From positions 1 to 64,000 of the forward strand of contig CABMPP010000021.1 in assembly GCA_902388495.1 (NCBI GenBank): a DNA stretch of 64,000 bases. The letters are read 5' to 3'. This document shows, piece after piece, positions 17,445 to 26,300 of this stretch. Below the pieces are notes generated by a model that saw only the letters and a program-made list of their open reading frames with translations, searched no databases and was not told the DNA's origin. The DNA comes from an uncultured Bacteroides sp. GTDB lineage: Bacteria; Bacteroidota; Bacteroidia; Bacteroidales; Bacteroidaceae. Position 1 is the first letter of the stretch. Every line of letters begins with the position of its first letter. The translations under genes were made by a program, and so were the position numbers.

Positions 17445-18749
17445 ATGACAAGTTTGACATTAGTCTACCGCCCTTCCACCAAAGAGGGGCATCATCCCGG
17501 GAGCCTTTCCCTGCGTATTGTCCATCACAGACGTAACAAAACCGTTATCCTTTCCGGATGCCGCATTTTCAATGAAGAATGGGACAAAGCCGGGCAGCGC
17601 CTCATTTATCCTCATAACGATCCAGCCCGTGCATCCTACCTGAGGGAAGTCGACGCACGTATCAAATCCAGTATGAATCTCCTTTCCGGTTTTATATCCG
17701 AACTTCAGAAGAAAGGGCGTTATACAGTCGAGGATATTCTCTCCCTTTTCCGTGAGAAGAAAGACGAGAACAAGTTGTCCGGCTATGCTTCCCGTCTCTC
17801 TCGCGAGTTGGAGAAGCGCGGCCAGTACCGCACTTCGCGTGCTTACCGCACCGTTGCCCGTGGTCTCGTGAAGTTCAATAAAGGTGAGGATATCCCTTTG
17901 AAGCATATTAATGCCTGCCTTATCAAAGATTTCGAGCTTTTCTTGCGCGACAAGGGGTGTTCTCCCAATACTCTTTCGTACTACATGCGCAACCTGCGTG
18001 CTATCTATAACAAGGCCATCGCCGAACACCGCGTCTTTCCTCATCCTGATGGTGCGCCCTTCTCCAGTGTTTTTACGGGTGTTACCAGAACGATGAAACG
18101 TGCCCTTACCGTTGATGAAGTCAAGTCTCTCCACAATCTGGATCTTTGCGGGCTCTTGCATAGTCAGCCCCCTTTCAGCCGCGAATACGAAACCCTGAAG
18201 GGACTCTATGACGCCCAGCGTTACTTCACGTTCTGTTTTGACGCTCGTGGTATGTGCTTTGTAGACCTTGCCTATCTTTTGAAGAGTAATATTCGTGGCG
18301 GTGTCCTGCGGTATGTACGCAAGAAGACGGGCCAGCAGATCGAGGTACGGCTTACGGATGAGATGCGTGACATTATCTCGAGTTTCTCCGATGAAACCTC
18401 CTGTATCCCGTACGTTTTCCCTATCATCCGCGATCCGGATAAAAACGCCCGCATTCAGTACGAAAACGGGCTGCGCATCCAGAATGCCCGTTTGAAGAAA
18501 CTGGCCTCCCTTGCCGGAATCAAAAAGCCTCTAAGTACCCATTGGGCACGGCATTCATGGGCTAACATCGGTAAACAGGAAAATATCCCTCTGCGGGTAA
18601 TCAGTGAGTGTCTGGGCCATACCTCGGAACGTACAACCTTGATTTATCTGGACCAGCTTGACAATTCCCTCCTGGATGCCGCCAATGAACGCATTACGAG
18701 CGTCATCCTACGCCCTTCCCTTCCGAAGCGTGAAAATTCTGTGTGTTAA
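17445..18749 (+). CDS. Tyrosine site-specific recombinase, candidate invertase of the adjacent segment
   Basis: A 434-residue tyrosine recombinase of the Bacteroidales type. The N-terminal arm-binding and SAM-like core-binding domains span roughly residues 1-210. The catalytic set is visible: Arg268 (DARGMCFVDL), Lys293/294 (VRKKTGQ), His366 and Arg369 (STHWARHSW), His392 (GHTSERTT) and nucleophile Tyr401 (LIYLDQL). All six are intact, so it should be active. It ends 73 bp before the left 27-bp inverted repeat of the segment that carries the AraC-family gene. No phage or conjugative genes are nearby, so a local DNA invertase acting on that segment is more likely than an element integrase. That role is inferred from position. 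Confidence 0.9.
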   Translation: MTSLTLVYRPSTKEGHHPGSLSLRIVHHRRNKTVILSGCRIFNEEWDKAGQRLIYPHNDPARASYLREVDARIKSSMNLLSGFISELQKKGRYTVEDILSLFREKKDENKLSGYASRLSRELEKRGQYRTSRAYRTVARGLVKFNKGEDIPLKHINACLIKDFELFLRDKGCSPNTLSYYMRNLRAIYNKAIAEHRVFPHPDGAPFSSVFTGVTRTMKRALTVDEVKSLHNLDLCGLLHSQPPFSREYETLKGLYDAQRYFTFCFDARGMCFVDLAYLLKSNIRGGVLRYVRKKTGQQIEVRLTDEMRDIISSFSDETSCIPYVFPIIRDPDKNARIQYENGLRIQNARLKKLASLAGIKKPLSTHWARHSWANIGKQENIPLRVISECLGHTSERTTLIYLDQLDNSLLDAANERITSVILRPSLPKRENSVC

Positions 18750-18786
18750 AAATGGGGATACAAAGCTTGGAATAGTGATTTTTTCT

Positions 18787-18794
18787 TACCTTTG
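18787..18794 (+). promoter_or_regulatory. Fixed rightward -7 box just outside the left inverted repeat
   Basis: TACCTTTG matches TAnnTTTG exactly, in the context CTTACCTTTGTC. The same 12-base string occurs at the thiamin operon promoter. A -33 box is weak (TTG at 18767). It reads into the inverted-repeat segment: antisense to the AraC-family gene as sequenced, but sense to it and to the fimbrial operon if the segment is inverted. Confidence 0.6.
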
Positions 18795-18819
18795 TCCCAT
18801 TCTTGATAAGAATAATTTC

Positions 18820-18848
18820 CCATCCGACACTTGCAAAGTGCCGGATGG
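18820..18848. repeat. Left inverted repeat (IRL), candidate recombination site
   Basis: A near-palindrome: seven-base arms CCATCCG/CGGATGG, one mismatch, then CACTT/AAGTG around a 3-base centre. Bases 18822-18848 are perfectly repeated, in inverted orientation, at 20035-20061. The interrupted-palindrome form fits a tyrosine recombinase core site. Confidence 0.85.
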
Positions 18849-18877
18849 TTGCTGTTTGCCAGCATGGAAACCGTGGG

Positions 18878-18885
18878 CAAAGATA
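18878..18885 (-). promoter_or_regulatory. Outward-facing -7 box just inside the left inverted repeat
   Basis: Reading leftward, TATCTTTG matches TAnnTTTG. It lies in the 73-bp gap between the AraC-family stop codon and the left repeat. As sequenced it points toward the recombinase gene's 3' end. After inversion it would sit beside the right repeat and face the DUF3575 gene at about 100 bp. Its -33 box is not clear. Confidence 0.5.
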
Positions 18886-18921
18886 GGCTATAAAATCTTT
18901 TATCTGATTGTCAAAAGCCGT

Positions 18922-19815
18922 TTAATGGTTGTCAATTCTTCCCTTTGCCATTATTCCTTCCGCCCGTATATCCGTGGGTGTCTTTCCAATTTCCTTCTTA
19001 CAGAACTTGGTGAATTGAGGCAGATCGCAGAAGCCATTCTCAAAAGCTATCTGTTTGATAGTCTTGTTTGCATCCAGAAGTTGGGTCTTTATCATCTTCG
19101 CCCTCTCCCGTTTCATCCATTTATAAGGTGTAGCTGCAAATATTTTCTTGAATTTCTCCGAGAACTGTCTGGTTGTCAAGTGCATATATTCTGCCATTTC
19201 CTCTACATTCTTGAATCGGTGCCACCTCATTCTTACGTATTCCGAGAACGATGTGTCCTCGCTCAGGATGAGGTACAGGAAATCATAAATATCCTCCTTT
19301 GTATAATAGAGCCTTACCAGCAGAAAGAATTCTTTGATTTTCAATTCGAAATACTCCCCACATTTCACTCCGTCATTGAGGATGTTCATCATCCCGTCCA
19401 AGAACTGCCATATTCTTGTATTCATTTCCATGACACTGAATCTTCTCCGTGTTTGGGAAAGGTAGAACCCCGCATTCTTCTTCTGTACCTCATATAGCTT
19501 CTCCACCGAATAGTTTGCACACAGCACAATAGATCCTCTGATTCGGAAAACGACCATCAGCGCATTGTCTGCTGCTATATAAGAGTATCTGCCTCCTGCC
19601 GGCAGAAAGAGTATCTCTCCCTTTTTGCCTTCATAATCCGGGGCATTTTTGAATATGAAGCGTACCTGCCCCTCTATGAAGAATACTACCTCATTACTCA
19701 CTGTAGCCACTTCTCCACTGTCTCCCTTTGCAATTCTTACCATTTCAATGGTCTGTTTTGCTGTCTGCTCCGAGTGTTGGCATCTCTCGTGCTCACCTTT
19801 GTATGTCAATTCCAT
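18922..19815 (-). CDS. AraC-family transcriptional regulator inside the predicted invertible segment
   Basis: A 297-residue soluble regulator. Residues 35-110 form a cupin-like sensor (VVFFIEGQVRFIFKN, GEILFLPAGG). Residues 200-285 hold the paired AraC helix-turn-helix motifs (VEEMAEYMHLTTRQFSEKFK and NKTIKQIAFENGFCDLPQFT). It is transcribed away from the fimbrial genes in this orientation. Because the gene lies wholly inside the 27-bp inverted repeats, inversion would put it in line with the fimbrial operon. Two 19-bp direct repeats in its upstream region are likely binding sites. Its likely targets are its own promoter and the fimbrial genes. Confidence 0.88.
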   Translation of the reverse strand: MELTYKGEHERCQHSEQTAKQTIEMVRIAKGDSGEVATVSNEVVFFIEGQVRFIFKNAPDYEGKKGEILFLPAGGRYSYIAADNALMVVFRIRGSIVLCANYSVEKLYEVQKKNAGFYLSQTRRRFSVMEMNTRIWQFLDGMMNILNDGVKCGEYFELKIKEFFLLVRLYYTKEDIYDFLYLILSEDTSFSEYVRMRWHRFKNVEEMAEYMHLTTRQFSEKFKKIFAATPYKWMKRERAKMIKTQLLDANKTIKQIAFENGFCDLPQFTKFCKKEIGKTPTDIRAEGIMAKGRIDNH

Positions 19816-19834
19816 AATATATTGTTATTCAACC

Positions 19835-19853
19835 GTTTTACAAATGTTCTACA
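19835..19853. repeat. Direct repeat copy 1, likely regulator operator
   Basis: GTTTTACAAATGTTCTACA occurs here and again at 19945-19963, in the same direction and 110 bp apart. AraC-family proteins often bind paired direct sites. The repeat lies immediately upstream of the AraC-family gene. Confidence 0.65.
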
Positions 19854-19944
19854 TTTCTCTTTTCTTCTTGTCTTTGTCTTCTCTTTCAATTTCTTGTAAA
19901 TCATCCTTTTCCACGTCATTTATTCTTTTCTGCTCCTTCCCCTT

Positions 19945-19963
19945 GTTTTACAAATGTTCTACA
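19945..19963. repeat. Direct repeat copy 2, likely regulator operator
   Basis: An exact second copy of the 19-bp sequence at 19835-19853. Both copies lie between the regulator start and the right inverted repeat, so they move with the segment. Confidence 0.65.
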
Positions 19964-20034
19964 AGACTGTTTTGTTCACGAACGATATGCTTCTAACTTC
20001 AAGAAAATCAGCGAAAAAGAAATCTTTTTTTCGT

Positions 20035-20061
20035 CCATCCGGCACTTTGCAAGTGTCGGAT
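20035..20061. repeat. Right inverted repeat (IRR), candidate recombination site
   Basis: Perfect 27-base reverse complement of 18822-18848. It begins CCATCCGGCACTTTGC and ends 38 bp before the DUF3575 start codon. A T-run precedes it on the plus strand. Confidence 0.85.
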
Positions 20062-20099
20062 TTGAAACCATTTACTAAACCCACGTAAAAATAGATCGA

Positions 20100-20693
20100 A
20101 TGAGAATGATTAATGAAACATCCCGGCTCTTTGCCGTTCTTCTGTTTAGTATCCTTCTGTGCCCTTCACTAAAGGGGCAGGAGCAGAAAAGCGCCACTCC
20201 TTCCCTGTCTATCAGCAGCAACCTTCTTTATGATGCTACTTCCAGTTTTAACCTCGGTGTAGAATTCAAGGTTGGCTCCAGACTAACTCTTGGGCTTCCC
20301 GTTAGTTACAATCCTTTTTCTTTTTCTGATAATAAGAAATGGAAACATATTCTTTTTCAACCTGAACTCCGCCGATGGTTCTGTTCTCCTTTCTCCGGTC
20401 ATTTCCTCGGACTGCATACACATTATGGTTATTACAATGTCGGAGGTATCGGCAACCACTACATGAAAGCTAACCGTTTTCAGGGATGGCTCGTTGGCGG
20501 TGGGTTCACTTACGGGTATCAGTTTAATATGGGCCGAAGCTGGAACCTGGAGTTATCCGCCGGTGTCGGCTACGCCTATCTCGATTATAAACGCTATTCC
20601 TGTAAGACCTGCGGGGATTACAAGGGGGATGAGCATAAGCATTATTTCGGTCCGACGAAAGCTGCCGTCTCCTTTATCTATATCATTAAATAA
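20100..20693 (+). CDS. DUF3575 protein, first gene of the fimbrial operon
   Basis: A 197-residue protein with a signal peptide (FSILLCPSLKGQ) followed by a DUF3575 domain. Segments such as SNLLYDATSSFNLGVEFKVG and LPVSYNPFSF read as short membrane-spanning beta strands, so an outer-membrane location is likely. DUF3575 genes commonly accompany Mfa/Fim-type fimbrial genes in Bacteroidales; their exact role is unsettled. It starts 38 bp after the right inverted repeat with no promoter box in between, so its expression depends on sequence in or beyond the invertible segment. A 221-bp gap with small hairpins separates it from the pilin gene. Confidence 0.82.
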   Translation: MRMINETSRLFAVLLFSILLCPSLKGQEQKSATPSLSISSNLLYDATSSFNLGVEFKVGSRLTLGLPVSYNPFSFSDNKKWKHILFQPELRRWFCSPFSGHFLGLHTHYGYYNVGGIGNHYMKANRFQGWLVGGGFTYGYQFNMGRSWNLELSAGVGYAYLDYKRYSCKTCGDYKGDEHKHYFGPTKAAVSFIYIIK

Positions 20694-20849
20694 TCTGTAG
20701 TTATAAAATATATGGGAGATAGTTTCCGGCTATGTTTCTCTCTCCCTTATCGATAGAGATTGTGAATTAATAGTTTTAACGATAATGAAAGGCTGCCTAT
20801 GGAATAAAAGAAAGTATAATGTATTAAATAAGAATGATAACAAGTAAAT

Positions 20850-20870
20850 CTATTGATAATGAATCAATAG
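20850..20870 (+). other. Small hairpin in the leader of the pilin gene
   Basis: The arms CTATTGAT and ATCAATAG enclose the 5-base loop AATGA, 45 bp upstream of the Mfa1-type start. It could stabilise or process the pilin message. The rest of the 221-bp gap is AT-rich, with no clear -7 box. Confidence 0.35.
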
Positions 20871-20914
20871 GATATAAATCAATTAATAAGTATTTCTAAT
20901 TTAAAATTAAACAA

Positions 20915-22300
20915 ATGAACAAATTTAAATTTGCGACTATGGCTTTCGCCGCCCTTACTTTGGGCTTAACAAGCTGTACAAATGACGATGCAATGACCGG
21001 CCAACCGGTTGAATTGGGACAACCCACCGCCATGGGACTTACTATTTCTACTCCGGCAGTTCCCCGTACCTATGGTCTTTCCACCGATGGCAATGCCACT
21101 GACGACGAGATCGAACTGAAGACAATTAACGTATTGATTTACTCCGAAACGTCCATTCCCGGCAGTTACATTCTTGAGAAGAATGCCTCGCTTGTTGTGG
21201 ACGACTTTGATGCAGTTACGGGTACGCCTGATACTTATAAGCTCAAGTCAGGCAAAGAGATTGCTACTACTACCGGCAACAAGAAAATCTTTGTGGCAAT
21301 GAACTATCCCACTCCTGCTGCTCTTCCCGCCGTTAACAGTCCTCTTACCAGCCTCGCTAATTTTACTCATTCGTTATCAAGCGCCGATGAGCTTTATTCC
21401 AACGGTTTCACCATGTTCAGCGCGGAAGAAAAGCTTGCAACGCTGGTTGCTGAAACAACTCCGGGTGTTACTCCGGCTGCCAACCAGATAACGGTAGGCG
21501 TAAAACGTCTTGTAGCCAAGGTTACAGTACGTGAGGATATCACACGCGATGGCAGCGGTAAGATAATGAGCCAAGGCGGTGAACTTACCAATCTTGAATT
21601 TGCCCTTGGCAACGCCAACAAGAGTATTTATCCTTTGCAGAAGCGTGTGGGTACTTCTCCTGCTATCGTTGTTCAGGATCCCAACTGGTCCAGTTTTGCA
21701 GCCGGTGATTTCTTCTCTATTAGCAGTTATGCTCCCGGCTCCACAGCTTACGATAACATTGAGAATGTATCAGTTGCCGCTACAGCCCTTGATGCCACGG
21801 CCGTCTATGCTCCTGAGAATACTGCCGCAACTCATCCTGCAAGTGGTGACAACCTGACTTATGTTTCAGTGCGTGCCCAATACGCTCCTGAATTTTTCTG
21901 TGAGGATGATGGAACCAGCAAAGGCCCGAATACTGCTGCTGCCAAATCATTCTGGACTGTTGTAGCAACAGACGGATCCATCTATTATTTTGATGTTGAA
22001 GCAGATGCCGACACTTTCCTGGCTGCCAATCCTACTTACACCAAGAGCGACGAATATGTAGACGGCCTCTGCTATTTCCGTGCCTACATCAACAAGAACG
22101 GTACGGCCGACAGCAATATTTCCGGCTCCACAGCTGCCAAGTTCGACGTACTGCGTAATAATTTCTACGATATGGTTGTTAAGAGCATCAAGGCTCCGGG
22201 CTCTGCCACCGACAAGGGTGGTGTAGCAGAAGAGACAACTCTTATGGTAGATGTTCAGGTAGAACCTTGGGCTGTTGTTTCAGATAACTATGATTTGTAA
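20915..22300 (+). CDS. Mfa1-family major fimbrial subunit (type V pilin)
   Basis: A 461-residue lipoprotein precursor: signal peptide with lipobox LTSC (Cys21), a hydrophobic strand AMGLTISTP, then Arg51 in AVPRTYG. In Porphyromonas Mfa1 and FimA, cleavage after an Arg at the equivalent place removes this strand and lets the next subunit donate its own. The body has two transthyretin-like domains (EIELKTINVLIYSE, NKKIFVAMNYP), and the C-terminus VQVEPWAVVSDNYDL is the kind of donor strand expected. It is the main structural gene of the operon. A strong hairpin after its stop codon may raise its yield over the anchor gene that follows. Confidence 0.88.
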   Translation: MNKFKFATMAFAALTLGLTSCTNDDAMTGQPVELGQPTAMGLTISTPAVPRTYGLSTDGNATDDEIELKTINVLIYSETSIPGSYILEKNASLVVDDFDAVTGTPDTYKLKSGKEIATTTGNKKIFVAMNYPTPAALPAVNSPLTSLANFTHSLSSADELYSNGFTMFSAEEKLATLVAETTPGVTPAANQITVGVKRLVAKVTVREDITRDGSGKIMSQGGELTNLEFALGNANKSIYPLQKRVGTSPAIVVQDPNWSSFAAGDFFSISSYAPGSTAYDNIENVSVAATALDATAVYAPENTAATHPASGDNLTYVSVRAQYAPEFFCEDDGTSKGPNTAAAKSFWTVVATDGSIYYFDVEADADTFLAANPTYTKSDEYVDGLCYFRAYINKNGTADSNISGSTAAKFDVLRNNFYDMVVKSIKAPGSATDKGGVAEETTLMVDVQVEPWAVVSDNYDL

Positions 22301-22337
22301 AATTGCCTCATAGATCCAGTTATAAAACCAATCGGAT

Positions 22338-22364
22338 GGAAGCGGGATTTCGATCCCTGCTTCC
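22338..22364 (+). terminator. TTCG-loop hairpin between pilin and anchor genes (attenuator)
   Basis: The 11-bp arms GGAAGCGGGAT and ATCCCTGCTTCC (one bulged T) enclose the very stable tetraloop TTCG, followed by a T-rich stretch (TTTATCTT). Partial termination or 3'-end protection here would favour pilin over the downstream anchor and tip. Confidence 0.6.
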
Positions 22365-22397
22365 TTCCTTTATCTTCCACAACTTAAATATTCAATA

Positions 22398-23309
22398 ATG
22401 AAACTATATATACGCAAATACCTGCTCAGGCTTTTCTTTCTCTGCCTGCTCTTTCCTGCTTTGTCGGGCTGCATCAAAGAAGACCTTTCGGACTGTCCTG
22501 CAGGGATGAAACTTTATTTTACCTACGAACCGGCTACTTATGCCCGTACGGGTATCAATGAATCAGAAGTGGAGAAGATTGACCTTTTCGTATTCGATGC
22601 CGGTGGTATTTTACGTGCCGTATATACAGATGAAAGCCCCTCCTTGTCTTCCGACTACTTTATGACAATCAATGACCTTCCTTCGGGCGACTATACTTTC
22701 GTTGCCTGGTGTGGCGTTCCCACCTATTACAAATTCGGCCCTTCCGAAATGGTACCGGGCCGGACCAAGCTGAGTGAAGCGCTGCTTTATCTCGACTATG
22801 AAACTGAAGTTCTGAACGGTGTTTTACCGATTTTCCATTCCCATCTTCCCGCCCATGTAAGCAGCCAGCGGGGCCAAACCCTTTTCCTGCCGTTAGAACA
22901 GGCCTACAATACCGTCAACCTAACTACGGAAGGCTTATCCCAAAGCGGTGACACCTACCGTATGCGTATTTACGACAATAACGGTACATACAACTTTGAC
23001 TATACTTTCGCCGACTGCGGCGACCTCATATATACTGCCCCATGCGTTAGGGATGCCACGGGGCAACTGTCTGCCAGCCTTAATATCCTTAAACTTGCCG
23101 ACGGCAGAAGTCCTATATTTGAAATAACTAATGTAACGCAAGGTACCACGCTTTACCGTGCCGACCTTGTCGCCCTGATCAATGAAATCGGCACTGCCAC
23201 TTACGATACTGTCCATGTCTACGATATACACTTGAAGTTCGGGCTGGACGTTTCCGTCAGCATCAACGGCTGGTGGGTTGTCAAAGATGGCGAAATCGGA
23301 TTGAATTAA
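22398..23309 (+). CDS. FimB/Mfa2-family fimbrial anchor lipoprotein
   Basis: A 303-residue lipoprotein (lipobox LSGC, then IKEDLSDCPAGMKLYFTYEP). This N-terminal pattern, with a second Cys and a KLYF strand, is typical of FimB/Mfa2 proteins, which cap the fimbria and anchor it to the outer membrane. Further hallmarks are VEKIDLFVFDAGG and LPSGDYTFVAWCGVP. Unlike the pilin it has no obvious Arg cleavage site after a first strand, which fits an anchor that keeps its lipid. It lies 97 bp after the pilin gene and 25 bp before the tip gene. Confidence 0.88.
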   Translation: MKLYIRKYLLRLFFLCLLFPALSGCIKEDLSDCPAGMKLYFTYEPATYARTGINESEVEKIDLFVFDAGGILRAVYTDESPSLSSDYFMTINDLPSGDYTFVAWCGVPTYYKFGPSEMVPGRTKLSEALLYLDYETEVLNGVLPIFHSHLPAHVSSQRGQTLFLPLEQAYNTVNLTTEGLSQSGDTYRMRIYDNNGTYNFDYTFADCGDLIYTAPCVRDATGQLSASLNILKLADGRSPIFEITNVTQGTTLYRADLVALINEIGTATYDTVHVYDIHLKFGLDVSVSINGWWVVKDGEIGLN

Positions 23310-23334
23310 CAAGATACAATAAAAATAGAGCAAT

Positions 23335-26300
23335 ATGAATAGTCTTAAAATGAAATTACTCTTTTGGCTGGTAGTGTCTGCCGCCATCTTTTCCTCGTGT
23401 TCTGCCGAGGACGAAAATTACAGCGGTCATACCTCCGGAACGGGTAAAGAGATTGATGTGCAGGTATTGTTCCAGATGCCTGCCGCCTCACCTAAAACGC
23501 GTGCGATATCCGAGGTAGACGAAAACCTTGTCGAAGAGATTGATGTCCTGGCTTTTGAACCGGATGGTGTCGATCCTTCCAAGTGGGTCTTCTCGTACAG
23601 TGCCCAAGGACATACTATCCAGGATGTAGCAGAGAGTAACCCTACCAAATCAAAGAAACAGTTTACTGTAAAACTTATCAAGAGTGATGCTCCGCAGACC
23701 TTTGTCATCCTTGCCAATGTGCGTTCGGAACTTACGGCTTTGGGTGAAATCGGTAAAGGCGCCGACAAGGACGAACTGCTTGCCAGACTCCTCTACTCCA
23801 GAGCTGGCAGTTGGAATGCGAATAATGATAAGGACGAAGATGCGTCAGACAAAAACTTTGACTCCTTCCCCATGTGGGGCGAAGTTGAAGCAACCCTTAC
23901 CGACGCCGTGACCCGGATCAGTGACGTGAAGTTACTGAGAGCCATTGCCCGCTTTGATGTGGTGCTGGATAATGCCGTGGTTACAGCCGGAAATTTCACG
24001 CTGGATGAAGTTTATGTCTACAACAGCAAGAATCAGGGCCGCATTGTTCCCGAGCCTGGCAACTTGGAAAGCTTGTCGAAGGTGAAAGCAGCCACCGAAC
24101 CAACCGGAAGCATCAACAATGATACTCCGCTCTTTTATGAAGTCCCCTCTTCCATGAATACGGCGTTTGAAAGAACAATCTACCTGTTTGAAGCCAAAGG
24201 CAAGGACGAAAACGAATCGTCGAAGGCTACTTGTGTGGTTGTTGGCGGTACGTATGGCACAGATGGTAAGACAACCTATTACCGGCTGGACTTTTTGAAG
24301 AAAGAATCTACCGATACCTATTATCGCGATATTCTCCGTAATCATAAGTACGTGATGAATATTCAGAGTGTGACCGGCAGCGGTTACGATACTCCTGATA
24401 AAGCTTTCAAATCCAAATCTTTCAATATGGAAGCCGAAGTTCAGGAATGGGATGATTCCGGTATGAATAATTCCATTTTCGACGGACATTACCAACTCAC
24501 TGTAAACAAGGACTCTCTCTACTTCTATAGCGAAGGCCGGGCCCGGGAGCTGAAAGTATATACGGACTATCCTGATGGCTGGACCATCGAAGACCTGCCA
24601 TCCTGGCTAACCGTAACTCCCTCAAGTGGTGCGGCAGGTGATAAGGTAGATATCCAAGTTACGGCCGATCCTCATACGATACCGATGGACGACCGTGAGT
24701 CTTATTTCTATATAACGGCTGGTCGGTTCAAACAGAAGATCAAGGTTGTTCAGACGGTAACGCCAGAGCTGACGATCGATGTAAACAAGAACTCACTTGT
24801 ATTCCGCAAATCGGGAAGCAGTGGCGGTAAATCCATTATTGTAACGACTTATCCCAATGATGCGAATGTCTACTTCACCGAGGTTCCGGGTAGCAATGCG
24901 ATAGACTGGGCCAGCGGTGGCTTCCCGGACAGCGGGTATGCCAATATCACGACTTATGTTTTCAAGCCTGCGAAAAATGAATCGGGCTCGTCCAAAACGA
25001 CTTCAGTCATAGTCTATGTAATGGGACCCGACGGTACGAGAGCTTCGAAGACAATTGATATCATGCAGCTTGCCACTGACTTGTTGTTCAATGTGACGAA
25101 ACAGGATTATTACCCTGAGACGGCAGGAACGAATACTTTCTCGGTAGATTCTGATACGGACTGGTATGTATACAGCGTAGACGATCTTGGCACCGGTGTA
25201 GTCAGTAACTGGAGCAATACAAATAACGACAAGGGAGTGACGACCTATTCATTTGACCTTACTATTAACGAGACCTGGGACAACCGTAAGGCGATATTTA
25301 AGGTTGCCTCTTCCGATCCGGACTTTGCCGGCCAGGAGATTGTGATAATCCAAGGGCATGCCAATCCTACGATCAAACTAAATGTAAATGCACTTGATTT
25401 CGGAACCTCCGGAGACTCGAAAAGCGTTACAGTGACCTCCAATGCGAAATGGAAGTATGCCGTTAGTACGGGTAACTGGGCTAATACAGTAGCTACTGCC
25501 TCTGTCGCTGCCGGAACAGAGAGCGGAAACCATACCTATCAGACTACTACCGGTACAAATACCGTGACATTTACCCCTAAAGCATGGACTGCAGCTGCGG
25601 GTACGCCTGCGTCAGGAAACACTACGGCAGTGGGGCTCCAGTTTACGACTACGGACCACGACCCTGCCACGGCATCTACAGCCAACTTGACTATCAACCG
25701 GACGGTTCCTGCATTCTTCACACTGAATACCGGCAATACGAGTGCTGCCCGTGCAGGACAGAATATCGCAGTTAATGTCAGTACAAATGCGGCATGGAAT
25801 GCTACTTCTACTGCCGGAACGTCGATTGCTGCTCAAGCTCCGGCGGCGTATGGCACCAGATCGGTGAATATCAATATTCCGGCTAATACGACTTGGGCCA
25901 GTAGGACTGTTACGGTATCAACAAAATATGGTATCAACACTTCGTCCATATCCACAGCCAAAGGTTCGTTTGCAGTGACACAAACAGGATACTATATTTC
26001 TGCAGCTTCACGAAATTTTGCCCCTTCTCCGTCAGTAGCTACAAATGCTAATATCACATTGACCGGTGCTTATCCACAAATGAATGTGCGAGTTTTGAAC
26101 GTAACGGCCAATGCCCAACTTGCGGCTACAACTATTGCAGCTCGGGAAAGTGGTGCGGGGACTTCAAATAATATTTCTGTTGCAGCAAACGCAACTTGGG
26201 CGAATCGTGTGCTACGAATACAGTACCAACATCCTGTAAACGGATGGACTCCTGTTGGAGGAGATGTGACTCAAGAGGGATATTCGACTACTGGACTTTC

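Larger units (their letters stand above)
18822..20061. mobile_element. Predicted invertible DNA segment carrying an AraC-family regulator
   Basis: A 1240-bp segment bounded by perfect 27-bp inverted repeats, placed directly between a tyrosine recombinase gene and a fimbrial operon. It contains the complete AraC-family gene, its upstream region with two 19-bp direct repeats, and an outward-pointing -7 box near the left end. The first fimbrial gene starts only 38 bp beyond the right repeat, and that gap has no TAnnTTTG box. In direct orientation the two repeats differ at 5 of 25 positions; in inverted orientation they match 27 of 27. Inversion is inferred and has not been observed. Confidence 0.75.

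Noticed and set aside
17445..18749. The tyrosine recombinase as integrase of a mobile element
   Set aside because: No phage, conjugation, excisionase or attachment-site duplication is visible, no tRNA gene lies next to it, and the inverted repeats directly downstream point to local inversion.
18820..18848. The left 27-bp repeat as a plain transcription terminator for the recombinase gene
   Set aside because: It folds as a hairpin but has no T-run after it, and its perfect inverted partner 1.2 kb away is better explained as a recombination site.
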